Positions 54,763-64,000 of a DNA stretch of 64,000 nucleotides are shown one piece after another. The position numbers were made by a program, and so were the translations under genes. Source of the stretch: Bacteroides intestinalis (GTDB taxonomy: Bacteria; Bacteroidota; Bacteroidia; Bacteroidales; Bacteroidaceae). The stretch is taken from positions 1 to 64,000 of the forward strand of contig NZ_CABJDN010000011.1 of assembly GCF_902364365.1 (NCBI RefSeq). The letters are read 5' to 3'. The notes beneath the pieces are model-generated. The model was not told the DNA's origin, did not search any database, and saw only the letters and a program-made list of their open reading frames with translations. Numbering within the stretch: the first letter of the stretch is position 1; each line of letters starts with the position of its first letter.

Positions 54763-55290
54763 ATGGAACATCCTCTTTCCCAATTCAAGTACTGCCCCAA
54801 GTGTGGCTCCATACACTTTGAAATCAACAACGAAAAATCAAAACGCTGTACCGACTGCAGATTTGTATATTACTTCAACCCCTCCGCCGCCACCGTAGCC
54901 TTGATTATGAATGAACAAAATGAGCTATTGGTATGCCGCCGCGCCAAAGACCCGGCCAAAGGGACATTGGATTTGCCGGGCGGCTTTATCGACATGGCTG
55001 AAACCGGAGAAGAAGGAGTGCGCCGTGAGGTGAAAGAAGAAACAGGCATGGAAGTGAATAAGGCGGAATATCTGTTTTCCTTGCCTAACATATATGTATA
55101 TTCCGGTTTTCCTGTCCACACGCTGGATCTGTTTTTCCGTTGCACAGTAGCTGATACGCTGCATTACAAAGCAATGGATGACGCTGCAGACCTGTTCTTC
55201 ATTCCACTGAAAGATATACGCACAGAAGATTTCGGACTGGGATCTATCCGGAAAGGATTAGGAATATTTCTGAAGGAAATGGCCCAATAA
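54763..55290 (+). CDS. Nudix hydrolase with N-terminal zinc ribbon
   Basis: A 175-residue cytoplasmic pyrophosphohydrolase. The N-terminal zinc ribbon is CPKCG...CTDC (about residues 11-33), as in NADH pyrophosphatase-like proteins. The Nudix box is GGFIDMAETGEEGVRREVKEETGM (its key residues: G, E, REVKEE, G at about 76-98). The C-terminal NudC motif SQPWPxPxS is absent, so it is not a typical NudC. The nucleotide substrate cannot be named. It is separated from the TPR gene by 93 nt. Confidence 0.92.
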   Translation: MEHPLSQFKYCPKCGSIHFEINNEKSKRCTDCRFVYYFNPSAATVALIMNEQNELLVCRRAKDPAKGTLDLPGGFIDMAETGEEGVRREVKEETGMEVNKAEYLFSLPNIYVYSGFPVHTLDLFFRCTVADTLHYKAMDDAADLFFIPLKDIRTEDFGLGSIRKGLGIFLKEMAQ

Positions 55291-55383
55291 TGATTCACGT
55301 TCACAACTCTATATCCTAAAAAAGCCAAATAAGTGTAACAAATTCGACTTAAAACCCGTACTTTTGTAAAAACGCGTTGTATT

Positions 55384-58300
55384 ATGAAGAATAAACTCTC
55401 CCGAATACTGTGCACGGCCCTCTGCTGTGCACCCCTGCTCGCTACGGCACAGACCAGCGAGAAAATCACTTCCCCCCAACGACTTTATCAGGAAGGACAA
55501 TCATTGTTCCAACAAAAAGCTTACGCTGCCGCCATCCCGCCACTTCAGGCTTTTGTGCGCCAGGTAGACGCTGAAGGCAAACCGTTGCCTGCCGAAGGCG
55601 AACGGATGGAAGCCGAATATATGCTGGTATGCGCCGCTTATGAACTGAAAGATACGAAAAGTATAGATAAATTGCGTGCCTATCTGGATGAGTATCCCGA
55701 TACTCCATACGCCAATCGCATTTATGCACTCATGGCTTCCGTATACTTCTTCGAAGGAAACTATGATGCGGCTATGGCTATGTTCAATGCTTCCCGCCTC
55801 GACCTGCTTGGAAATGAAGAACGGGATGACATGACCTATCGCCTCGCCACCTGCTACCTGAAAACAGGAAATGTGAAAGAAGCCGCCATCTGGTTCGAGA
55901 CACTTCGTAGCACCAGCAAGAAATATGTTGCGGATTGCACTTATTACCTTTCATACATCCGCTACACCCAGCAGCGCTACGATGACGCCCTGACCGGTTT
56001 CCTGTCTTTGCAGGATAATGAAAAGTATAAAGCATTGGCACCCTATTATATAGCAGAAATTTATCTGATAAAGAAGAATTATGATAAGGCGGAAATCGTT
56101 GCACAGAATTACCTGTCCACCTACCCCAACAATGAATATACCGCAGAAATATATCGTGTTCTGGGTGATGCGGACTACCACTTCGGGAAATACCACGAAG
56201 CAATGGGAGCATTTGAAAAGTACCTGGCAAACAACCAAGAGGAAGCTCCCCGCCGGGATGCGCTCTACATGCTGGGACTTTCATATTATCACTCCGGCGT
56301 ATATACCAAAGCAGCCAACACCCTCGGAGAAGTAGCTACTGGAAATGATGCGCTTTCACAGAATGCCTATCTGCACATGGGCTTGTCGTACCTGCAAATG
56401 GGAGACAAGAACAAAGCGCGTATGGCATTTGAACAGGCTTCCGCCTCTAATGCAAACATGCAGATCAAGGAGCAGGCCGCATACAACTATGCCCTCTGTA
56501 TTCACGAAACTTCTTATTCCGCTTTCGGTGAATCTGTCACCGTTTTCGAGAAGTTCCTCAATGAATTCCCCAATTCTCAGTATGTAGATAAAGTCAGCAG
56601 CTATCTGGTAGAGGTGTATATGAATACCCGCAGTTATGAAGCTGCCCTGAAATCCATCGAGCGTATCACTCATCCGGGTGCTGCCATTCTGGAGGCTAAA
56701 CAGAAAATCCTGTTCCACCTCGGCACCCAGTCTTTTGCAAATACACAATTCCAGGAAGCTATCGGTTATTTCAACCAGTCTATTGCTTTGGGGCAATACA
56801 ACCTGCAAACCAAAGCGGATGCCATCTATTGGAGAGGCGAATCTTATTATCGCTTGAACCGGATGCAGGAAGCTGCCCGTAACTTTAATGAATATCTGAA
56901 TCTGACACCGGACAGGAATACGGAGACTTATGCATTGGCATATTATAATCTGGCTTATATTGCTTTCCACGAAAAAGATTATACGCTTGCACAAAACCGC
57001 TTCCTGAAGTTTACACAACTGGAAAAAGGAGAAAATGCCACCGCGCTTGCCGACGCCTATAACCGTATAGGCGACTGCCACCTGCATGTTCGCCGTTTCG
57101 ATGAAGCCAAACAATACTATAATAAAGCTGAGAATATGGGAACTCCCGCAGGAGACTACTCATTCTATCAGTTGGCTTTAGTAGCCGGTCTACAAAAGGA
57201 TTATGACGGCAAAGTGGCATTACTCAACCGTCTGTCCAGCAAATATCCGAGTTCACCTTACGCCATAAATGCCCTTTATGAAAAAGGACGTTCGTATGTA
57301 CAGACCAACAATAGCCGCCAGGCCATCGCAGCCTTCAAAGAGTTACTGGATAAATATCCGGAAAGTCCGGTCAGCCGTAAAGCTGCCGCTGAGATTGGCT
57401 TGCTGTACTATCAGAACGATGACTATGATCGTGCGATAGAAGCATACAAACATGTTGTAACACAATATCCGGGTAGCGAGGAAGCACGTCTTGCCATGCG
57501 AGACCTGAAATCCATTTATGTGGACGCCAACCGCGTAGATGAATTTGCCGAGTTAGCGGCTAAAGTGCCGGGGGAAATTCGTTTCGACGCCAGCGAACAA
57601 GACTCACTGACTTACATCGCTGCTGAAAAGGTATACATGAAAGGAGAGATTGCACCAGCCAAGTCAAGCTTTACACGCTATCTGCAAAGTTATCCCAACG
57701 GTGCATTCAGCCTGAATGCGCACTATTACTTGTGCGTCATCGGCAAAGAGCAGAAAGACGAAGAAGCAGTACTGGAACACGCCGGTAAGCTGCTGGAATA
57801 TCCAGACACTCCTTACTCACAGGAAGCACTTATCGCACGGGCTGAAATACTATTCAACCGTAAACATTTCGACCAGGCACTTACCGACTACAAGCAGTTG
57901 AAGGCTAAAGCTACCACCACCGAACGTCGCCAGCTTGCAGCAACCGGTATGCTACGCAGTGCAGCCATGATGCAGGATGATGTAGAAACAATCGCTGCCG
58001 CTACGGACATGCTTGCCGAGGCTAAGCTGACACCGGAACTGCGCAACGAAGCCCTATATTTCCGTGCCAAAGCTTACTTGAACCAACAGGCCGACAAGAA
58101 AGCGATGAACGATCTTCAGGCATTGGCTAAGGATACACGTACTCTCTATGGAGCCGAAGCTAAATACTTGGTTTCCCTGCAACTGTATAAAGCTCATGAG
58201 TATGCTGCCGCCGAGAAAGAAATACTTAATTTCATCGAGCAAAGTACACCACACGCTTACTGGCTGGCACGCAGCTTTATTCTGCTGTCTGATGTATATG

Positions 58301-58416
58301 TAGCCATGGATAAGAAACTGGATGCACGCCAATATTTATTGAGCCTGCAGCAGAATTACCATGCTGACGATGACATTGAACAAATGATTAATGAGAGACT
58401 GGAAAAACTGAAATAA
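55384..58416 (+). CDS. Large periplasmic TPR protein
   Basis: A 1,010-residue exported protein (signal peptide KNKLSRILCTALCCAPLLATAQ) made of about 20 tetratricopeptide units. Clear examples are PYANRIYALMASVYFFEGNYDAAMAMF, ALYMLGLSYYHSGVYTKAANTLGEV and AAAEIGLLYYQNDDYDRAIEAYKHVV (given by their first residues). There is no enzyme motif. Such proteins act as scaffolds. The next gene, 41 nt downstream, is an outer-membrane barrel, so a shared envelope role is likely. A -7-like TACTTTTG (55359-55366) stands 17 nt before the start. Confidence 0.88.
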   Translation: MKNKLSRILCTALCCAPLLATAQTSEKITSPQRLYQEGQSLFQQKAYAAAIPPLQAFVRQVDAEGKPLPAEGERMEAEYMLVCAAYELKDTKSIDKLRAYLDEYPDTPYANRIYALMASVYFFEGNYDAAMAMFNASRLDLLGNEERDDMTYRLATCYLKTGNVKEAAIWFETLRSTSKKYVADCTYYLSYIRYTQQRYDDALTGFLSLQDNEKYKALAPYYIAEIYLIKKNYDKAEIVAQNYLSTYPNNEYTAEIYRVLGDADYHFGKYHEAMGAFEKYLANNQEEAPRRDALYMLGLSYYHSGVYTKAANTLGEVATGNDALSQNAYLHMGLSYLQMGDKNKARMAFEQASASNANMQIKEQAAYNYALCIHETSYSAFGESVTVFEKFLNEFPNSQYVDKVSSYLVEVYMNTRSYEAALKSIERITHPGAAILEAKQKILFHLGTQSFANTQFQEAIGYFNQSIALGQYNLQTKADAIYWRGESYYRLNRMQEAARNFNEYLNLTPDRNTETYALAYYNLAYIAFHEKDYTLAQNRFLKFTQLEKGENATALADAYNRIGDCHLHVRRFDEAKQYYNKAENMGTPAGDYSFYQLALVAGLQKDYDGKVALLNRLSSKYPSSPYAINALYEKGRSYVQTNNSRQAIAAFKELLDKYPESPVSRKAAAEIGLLYYQNDDYDRAIEAYKHVVTQYPGSEEARLAMRDLKSIYVDANRVDEFAELAAKVPGEIRFDASEQDSLTYIAAEKVYMKGEIAPAKSSFTRYLQSYPNGAFSLNAHYYLCVIGKEQKDEEAVLEHAGKLLEYPDTPYSQEALIARAEILFNRKHFDQALTDYKQLKAKATTTERRQLAATGMLRSAAMMQDDVETIAAATDMLAEAKLTPELRNEALYFRAKAYLNQQADKKAMNDLQALAKDTRTLYGAEAKYLVSLQLYKAHEYAAAEKEILNFIEQSTPHAYWLARSFILLSDVYVAMDKKLDARQYLLSLQQNYHADDDIEQMINERLEKLK

Positions 58417-58457
58417 GAAGAGTAGTAAAGTAGTAAGTAGTAAAGTAGAATAGCGAT

Positions 58458-60113
58458 ATGAAAAAATCCCAATATATATTCGGAGCATTGGCACTAATAG
58501 CCTTCCCGAACTGGGCACAGGCCCAAACGCAAGCTAAAGACACTACCCTGAGCCGCACGGTCGTGGTAGAACAAGAATATAATCCGGACATCATGGATGC
58601 TTCCAAGGTAAATGTATTGCCACAAGTAGCACCGCCAACTGTCAGCAAAAAAGCAGTGGAATATGACGCTACGTTGGTACCGGAAGGAAATATCCCCGCA
58701 AGTACCATGCAAGCTTATACCGGAGCAGAAAGCCAGGACAAAGCACAACGTGGATACGCGCGCCTGGGATATGGGAATTATGGGAATCTGGACGCACGCG
58801 CCAATTACTTATTTATCCTTCCCAATAGTGATAAGCTAAATCTGAACTTCCATATGAACGGCATGGACGGCAAATTAAAAGTACCCGATTTTGCAGAGAA
58901 ATGGGATGCACATTACTACCGTACACACGTTGGCATGGACTATGTACATGCTTTCCGGAAAGTGGACTTAAATGTAGCCGGCAACTTTGGGCTGAGCAAT
59001 TTCAACTTTATACCCTATAGTATAAACAACAAACAGAAATTCCTGTCGGGCGATGTACATTTCGGAGTCAAATCGACAAGCGAAGACTTGCCTTTTCAGT
59101 TTCATGCCGAAACGAACCTGATGTTCTATGAACGCCAGTATGACCTGTCTCAGAAAGATGCACAGGAAGCGATGGTACGGACCAAAGCAGGTGCAATGGG
59201 TTCTATCTCCGAAGAACAATCTGTAGGAGTGGACCTGGCAATGGACAATGTATTTTATAAGAACAATCTTTTTGATGATTATACATCTGTAGAACTCAAT
59301 CCTTACTACTTGTATCAGAATGATGACTGGAAAATCCGGCTTGGCGCCCATGTGGATTTTGCTTTCGGATTTGGTAAGAAGTTCCGGGTATCACCGGACG
59401 TCACTGCCCAATATATCTTCTCTGACAGTTACATTCTTTATGCCCAAGCTACAGGTGGACGCCGAACTAATGACTTCCGCAGACTGGAAACCGTTTCGCC
59501 TTACGGACAGAGTGAAATGCAGCTGGATGCCACTTACGAGCAACTGAATGCCGCACTCGGATTCAAGACCAGTCCTGTAACAGGTTTATGGTTCAACCTC
59601 TATGGTGGATACCAGGATTTAAAGAATAACCTTGCCTCTGTCGGAGTTTCAAGCTACATTGTAGATACCAACAACCAATCATATCTCCAACTGTTCCAAA
59701 GAAACATGCATAACATCTATGCAGGCATTGAGGTCAGCTACAGCTATAAAGACATTATCTCTTTTTCCGCCTCAGGTGTCTACCGTGACTGGAAAGTTGC
59801 AAAGGTAGAAGAGGATAACGGAGATTGGCTACTTGCCTATATGCCCTCTTTCGAAGCAAACATTCACGCAGATATCCGACCGATCTCCTCAGTCCTGATC
59901 AGCTTCGGATACCAGCACATCACTCGTGAAAAAATAGGAAACGAACGAGTTGATCCCGTTGCTAATCTTTACCTCGGTGGCAGCTACGAAGTCTTCAAAG
60001 GCATCTCTATTTACGCCCGAGTAAACAATTTATTGAACAAAGACTATCAATATTATTGGGGATATCCTACAGAAGGTCTCAATTTCGCAGGTGGTGTAAG
60101 TTTCCGTTTTTAA
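58458..60113 (+). CDS. Outer-membrane beta-barrel protein (TonB-dependent-receptor-like)
   Basis: A 551-residue outer-membrane protein with a signal peptide (KKSQYIFGALALIAFPNWAQAQ). A short periplasmic segment (SRTVVVEQEYNPDIMDASKVNVLPQVAPP) resembles a TonB-box region but is not followed by a full plug domain. The rest is amphipathic beta strands (GYARLGYGNYGNLDARANYLF..., given by its start) and ends in the aromatic strand LNFAGGVSFRF. It is shorter than true TonB receptors, so import function is uncertain. It is paired with the TPR gene upstream. Confidence 0.83.
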   Translation: MKKSQYIFGALALIAFPNWAQAQTQAKDTTLSRTVVVEQEYNPDIMDASKVNVLPQVAPPTVSKKAVEYDATLVPEGNIPASTMQAYTGAESQDKAQRGYARLGYGNYGNLDARANYLFILPNSDKLNLNFHMNGMDGKLKVPDFAEKWDAHYYRTHVGMDYVHAFRKVDLNVAGNFGLSNFNFIPYSINNKQKFLSGDVHFGVKSTSEDLPFQFHAETNLMFYERQYDLSQKDAQEAMVRTKAGAMGSISEEQSVGVDLAMDNVFYKNNLFDDYTSVELNPYYLYQNDDWKIRLGAHVDFAFGFGKKFRVSPDVTAQYIFSDSYILYAQATGGRRTNDFRRLETVSPYGQSEMQLDATYEQLNAALGFKTSPVTGLWFNLYGGYQDLKNNLASVGVSSYIVDTNNQSYLQLFQRNMHNIYAGIEVSYSYKDIISFSASGVYRDWKVAKVEEDNGDWLLAYMPSFEANIHADIRPISSVLISFGYQHITREKIGNERVDPVANLYLGGSYEVFKGISIYARVNNLLNKDYQYYWGYPTEGLNFAGGVSFRF

Positions 60114-60247
60114 CAAACAACGAGGCAAAAAAAGTCATTTTTACTAAAAAAGAATATATTCTCTACATATTATAAGGTGGAAACAATTGTTTTTTTCTAC
60201 TTTTGCGGGCGAATTCAGTGACAGGAGTCACTATAAAACAGAAATTT

Positions 60248-62605
60248 ATGCCAAAAAACCTTGTCATTGTCGAGTCACCGGCAAAAGCAAAAACAATTGA
60301 GAAGTTCCTGGGAAAAGATTATAAGGTTCTTTCCAGCTATGGTCATATACGCGATTTGAAGAAAAAAGAATTCAGTATTGACGTTGAAAAGAACTTTGAA
60401 CCGGACTATGAAATCCCGGAAGATAAAAAAGCGCTGGTAAAGACACTGAAATCTGAAGCGAAAGAAGCAGATACCGTATGGTTGGCTTCCGATGAGGACC
60501 GCGAGGGAGAAGCCATCGCGTGGCACTTGTATGAGGTATTAAAACTCGATCCGGAACATACCAAACGCATCGTATTCCATGAAATTACCAAAACCGCTAT
60601 ATTAAAGGCTATTGAGCAACCTCGAAACATTGACATCAATCTTGTCAATGCACAGCAGGCTCGCCGTATCCTCGACCGTATCGTGGGTTTTGAATTATCG
60701 CCTGTATTGTGGAAGAAAGTAAAACCTGCACTTTCTGCCGGACGTGTACAATCAGTAGCCGTACGTCTCATCGTAGAGCGCGAACGTGAAATACATGCTT
60801 TCCAAAGTGAAGCATCTTATAAAGTCACTGCCATTTTCCTGGTTCCCGACACCGACGGCAAACTTGTAGAGATGAAAGCAGAACTTGCACGCCGCCTCAA
60901 GACTAAAGCAGAAGCTCAGAAACTATTGGAGCATTGCCAGGCAGCAATGTTTACCATTGAAGATATTACGACTCGTCCGGTAAAGAAAAGCCCGGCCGCA
61001 CCGTTCACCACTTCTACCCTGCAACAGGAAGCTGCACGTAAGCTCGGTTTCACGGTTGCTCAAACCATGATGGTGGCTCAGAGACTGTATGAATCCGGAC
61101 GTATCACTTATATGCGTACCGACTCGGTAAACTTATCGGAATACGCAATCAACGGCAGTAAAGAAGCCATCGCTAACATGATGGGGGATAAATATGTGCA
61201 TCCACGTCACTTCAGTACCAAGACCAAAGGGGCACAGGAAGCGCACGAGGCTATCCGTCCTACATATATGGAACAGGCGCAAATAGAAGGTAGTGCACAG
61301 GAGAAGAAACTGTATGACCTGATCTGGAAACGTACTATAGCTTCCCAGATGGCAGATGCCGAACTGGAAAAGACAACAGCAACCATCAGCATCAGCAATG
61401 CATCTGATACATTCAATGCAACCGGAGAAGTGGTTAAATTCGACGGTTTCCTGCGCGTATACAGAGAATCTTATGATGATGATGTGGAGCAGGAAGATGA
61501 AAGCCATCTGCTACCTCCTTTGAAGAAGGGACAGAAACTACAGTACCAGAATATAACTGCTACGGAACGTTTCACGCAACACCCACCCCGTTATACAGAA
61601 GCAAGCCTGGTACGCAAACTGGAAGAGTTGGGTATCGGCCGTCCTTCAACTTATGCACCTACTATTTCTACTGTACAGCAGCGTGAGTATGTAGAGAAGG
61701 GAGATAAGACCGGCGAAGAGCGTTTATATAATGTAATCACTTTGAAGAAAGATAAGATTGCAGATGATACACGCACTGAGATTACCGGAGCTGAGAAAGC
61801 CAAACTGTTACCTACAGATACCGGCACAGTTGTAACCGACTTCCTGATGCAATACTTCCCCAGCATCATGGACTACAACTTCACGGCAAGCGTAGAAAAA
61901 CAATTCGACGAGATAGCAGAAGGCGATACAAAATGGACGACTATCATGAAGACGTTCTATAAAACGTTCCATCCATCTGTTGAAAGTACCCTCGCTGCCA
62001 AGAATGCACATAAGACCGGAGAACGCTTATTGGGAGACGATCCCGTCAGTGGCAAACCTGTTTCAGTCAAGATTGGACGTTTCGGTCCGGTAGTACAGAT
62101 AGGAAGTGCGGAAGATGAAGAGAAACCTCGTTTTTCTCCTCTGAAGAAAGGCATGTCTATCGAGACTATTACCCTGGAAGAGGCTATGGAACTGTTCAAG
62201 TTGCCACGTACCCTTGGAGAACATGAGGGTAAAACTGTCAGCGTCAATGCCGGACGTTTCGGTCCGTATATTTATTATAGCGGAACCTATACCTCACTTC
62301 CCAAAGGAGCAGATCCTATGGAAATAGAATTGGAAGAGGCTCTGGAACTGATCAAGGAAAAAGCGGAAGCGGAAGCCAAGAAGCATCTTAAAAAATTCGA
62401 AGAAGAACCGGAATTGGAAATTATGAATGGAAGATATGGTCCTTATATCGCTTATAAAGGCAGCAATTATAAGATCCCAAAAGATATCGTTCCGGAAGAT
62501 TTAAGTCTGGATGCCTGCTTGGAAATCGTCAAACTGCAAAGTGAAAAAGCTGCATCGGCTCCGGCAAAACCGAAGCGTGGAAAATATGCCAAGAAGAAAG
62601 CATAA
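60248..62605 (+). CDS. topA: DNA topoisomerase I
   Basis: Type IA topoisomerase that relaxes negative supercoils. Read from 60248 (MPKNLVIVESPAKAKTIEKF), 785 residues; the longer frame to 60203 starts within a -7-like box (TACTTTTG, 60198-60205). The Toprim domain has VIVESPAKAKT and ASDEDREGEAIAWHL. The active-site Tyr is in ESGRITYMRTDSVNLS. The C-terminal part replaces zinc fingers with three repeats of the NGRYGPYIAYKG/AGRFGPYIYYSG type and a basic tail (KPKRGKYAKKKA). A strong terminator follows. Confidence 0.97.
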   Translation: MPKNLVIVESPAKAKTIEKFLGKDYKVLSSYGHIRDLKKKEFSIDVEKNFEPDYEIPEDKKALVKTLKSEAKEADTVWLASDEDREGEAIAWHLYEVLKLDPEHTKRIVFHEITKTAILKAIEQPRNIDINLVNAQQARRILDRIVGFELSPVLWKKVKPALSAGRVQSVAVRLIVEREREIHAFQSEASYKVTAIFLVPDTDGKLVEMKAELARRLKTKAEAQKLLEHCQAAMFTIEDITTRPVKKSPAAPFTTSTLQQEAARKLGFTVAQTMMVAQRLYESGRITYMRTDSVNLSEYAINGSKEAIANMMGDKYVHPRHFSTKTKGAQEAHEAIRPTYMEQAQIEGSAQEKKLYDLIWKRTIASQMADAELEKTTATISISNASDTFNATGEVVKFDGFLRVYRESYDDDVEQEDESHLLPPLKKGQKLQYQNITATERFTQHPPRYTEASLVRKLEELGIGRPSTYAPTISTVQQREYVEKGDKTGEERLYNVITLKKDKIADDTRTEITGAEKAKLLPTDTGTVVTDFLMQYFPSIMDYNFTASVEKQFDEIAEGDTKWTTIMKTFYKTFHPSVESTLAAKNAHKTGERLLGDDPVSGKPVSVKIGRFGPVVQIGSAEDEEKPRFSPLKKGMSIETITLEEAMELFKLPRTLGEHEGKTVSVNAGRFGPYIYYSGTYTSLPKGADPMEIELEEALELIKEKAEAEAKKHLKKFEEEPELEIMNGRYGPYIAYKGSNYKIPKDIVPEDLSLDACLEIVKLQSEKAASAPAKPKRGKYAKKKA

Positions 62606-62619
62606 AGCGATTCATCATA

Positions 62620-62666
62620 AAACAATCAGCCCCGAAATGATTCTCTCATTCCGGGGCTGATTGTTT
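62620..62666. terminator. Bidirectional terminator between topA and argS
   Basis: Arms 62620-62640 and 62646-62666 match in 20 of 21 positions (the odd pair is G-U) around a 5-nt loop; the centre is CAGCCCCG/CGGGGCTG. It lies between convergent genes. Confidence 0.9.
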
Positions 62667-62681
62667 ATAATACTTTTGCAA

Positions 62682-64000
62682 TTACATTCTGTCCGGTACT
62701 TCGATGCCCAGCAATCCCATGCCGAGACGAACAACTTTAGCCACATTCTCCGACAAGGCAAGGCGGAACACTTTCACCGCTTCATTCTCTTCACGCAGGA
62801 TGCTGAAATCGTGATAGAACTGATTGTATTCTTTCACCAAGTCATAAGTATAGTTGGCAATGATAGACGGACTGTAATCTGAGCCTGCCTGCTTCACAAC
62901 AGCTGCGAAATCAGCCACCATTTGGATAAGCCCTTCCTCTTTCTCACTCAACTCGATACCTACAGGAATTTCAGCCGGAACTGCGATACCGGCTTCAGCT
63001 GCCTTACGCAATACAGATTGAATACGCGCATACGTATATTGAATGAACGGTCCTGTATTCCCATTAAAGTCAATTGACTCTTTCGGATTGAACGTCATAT
63101 TCTTACGGGCATCCACTTTGAGAATAAAGTATTTCAAAGCACCCAATCCTACAATTCGGGCGATATTATCAGCCTCTTCCTGAGTCAAACCATCCAGTTT
63201 TCCCAGTTCATTTGAAGTTTCCTTAGCAGTATTCACCATTTCCTCAATCAAGTCATCGGCATCTACTACTGTACCTTCACGACTCTTCATCTTACCCTCA
63301 GGTAACTCGACCATACCATAAGAGAAATGCACGAGCCCCTTTCCCCATTCGAAACCGAGTTTATCAAGCAAGATAGAAAGCACTTGGAAATGGTAGTTCT
63401 GTTCATTACCTACAACATAAATCATTTTGTCAATAGGATAATCTGCAAAACGCAATTTTGCTGTACCGATATCTTGAGTCATATAAACTGAAGTTCCATC
63501 GGCACGGAGCAACAATTTGTGATCCAAGCCTTCCGGAGTAAGGTCAGCCCATACAGAGCCATCTTCTTTCTTATAGAAGAAACCTTTTTCAAGACCTTCC
63601 ATAACTTTCTCTTTACCTTCAAGATAGGTATTTGACTCATAATATATCTTGTCAAAACCCACACCCATCTTACGATAAGTTTCATCAAAACCTTCGTACA
63701 CCCAATTATTCATTTTTGTCCAAAGTGCACGTACTTCCGGATCACCGGCCTCCCATTTTACCAGCATTTCACGGGCTTCGTTCATCAATGGAGAGGCAGC
63801 TTCTGCTTTCGCTTTAGCTTCTTCTTCCGTCGCACCTTCAGCCTGGAATTTAGCCATCAGCTCTTTCACTTCAGCTTTATAGTGTTTATCGAAAGCTACA
63901 TAATAGTCACCTACCAAATGATCGCCCTTTTTACCGGATGATTCAGGAGTTTCACCATTTCCATATTTGGACCATGCCAACATGGATTTGCAGATATGAA
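62682..64000 (-). CDS. argS: Arginyl-tRNA synthetase (partial, N-terminus outside window)
   Basis: Class I synthetase that charges tRNA-Arg. The last about 439 codons are present; the frame continues beyond the window edge (HICKSMLAWSKYG at its start here), so the HIGH motif and N-terminal domain are outside. The KMSK-equivalent is GKMKSREGTVVDADDL, and the C-terminal DALR anticodon-binding domain ends with VVRLGMGLLGIEVPDRM. A bidirectional terminator lies 15 nt after the stop. Confidence 0.96.
   Translation of the reverse strand, partial: HICKSMLAWSKYGNGETPESSGKKGDHLVGDYYVAFDKHYKAEVKELMAKFQAEGATEEEAKAKAEAASPLMNEAREMLVKWEAGDPEVRALWTKMNNWVYEGFDETYRKMGVGFDKIYYESNTYLEGKEKVMEGLEKGFFYKKEDGSVWADLTPEGLDHKLLLRADGTSVYMTQDIGTAKLRFADYPIDKMIYVVGNEQNYHFQVLSILLDKLGFEWGKGLVHFSYGMVELPEGKMKSREGTVVDADDLIEEMVNTAKETSNELGKLDGLTQEEADNIARIVGLGALKYFILKVDARKNMTFNPKESIDFNGNTGPFIQYTYARIQSVLRKAAEAGIAVPAEIPVGIELSEKEEGLIQMVADFAAVVKQAGSDYSPSIIANYTYDLVKEYNQFYHDFSILREENEAVKVFRLALSENVAKVVRLGMGLLGIEVPDRM

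Noticed and set aside
60203..60247. Longer N-terminus for topA
   Set aside because: The upstream start overlaps a -7-like promoter box, and family members begin at MPKNLVIVESP.

Overview
The window reads as a chromosome segment of a gut-type Bacteroides (order Bacteroidales). The evidence is a SusC/SusD polysaccharide utilization locus, promoters of the Bacteroides type (TTTG, about 19-20 nt, TAnnTTTG), a long-form ispG, MobV and erm(F) mobile-element genes typical of the group, and household genes of the usual Bacteroides kind. The species cannot be fixed from the sequence alone. Both window edges cut a gene: an ABC exporter at the left and argS at the right.

Layout. 1-4.4 kb: end of a peptide-type ABC exporter with its HlyD-like partner, a DUF418 membrane protein and a PepSY-like lipoprotein. 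4.4-13.5 kb: household genes (thioredoxin-like protein, pepP, rpoN, a PAP2-family protein, gcvH, purE, ispG). The spacers on both sides of purE carry long inverted repeats built from the same TTAGTGA motif, and the pepP/rpoN spacer is densely palindromic. 13.5-32.4 kb: a minus-strand carbohydrate locus with a sensor-regulator, GH3, SusC, SusD, a LamG lipoprotein, two GH144-type enzymes, an EEP phosphoesterase, a serine-type sulfatase, a GH43 enzyme with carbohydrate-binding modules, and an esterase. GH144 plus GH3 points to beta-1,2-glucan. The extra phosphoesterase, sulfatase-fold enzyme and esterase suggest a substituted glucan, which is an inference. 32.5-38.2 kb: S41 protease, PfkB kinase, three identical tRNA-Asn genes, comF, an inositol-monophosphatase-family gene, an exonuclease and a lipoprotein.

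38.7-54.1 kb is the accessory region. A secreted protein with a type-A (T9SS-like) C-terminal sorting domain is cut in two by a 6,054-bp integrative mobilizable element. Removing the element at a 7-bp direct repeat (TAAAATA) restores the reading frame exactly. The element carries a tyrosine recombinase, a small HTH/RhuM-like gene, a MobV relaxase with a candidate oriT, erm(F), and a MORN-repeat protein. Just downstream is a giant secreted RHS/YD-repeat gene, open for 2,087 codons except for two in-frame stops. It ends in an AT-rich toxin-like tip followed by a putative immunity gene. A 1,033-bp copy of the RHS core and an alternative short tip come next, which is the arrangement of a tip-switching polymorphic toxin locus.

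54.5-64 kb: a Nudix hydrolase with a zinc ribbon, a 1,010-residue TPR protein paired with an outer-membrane barrel, topA, and the C-terminal part of argS.
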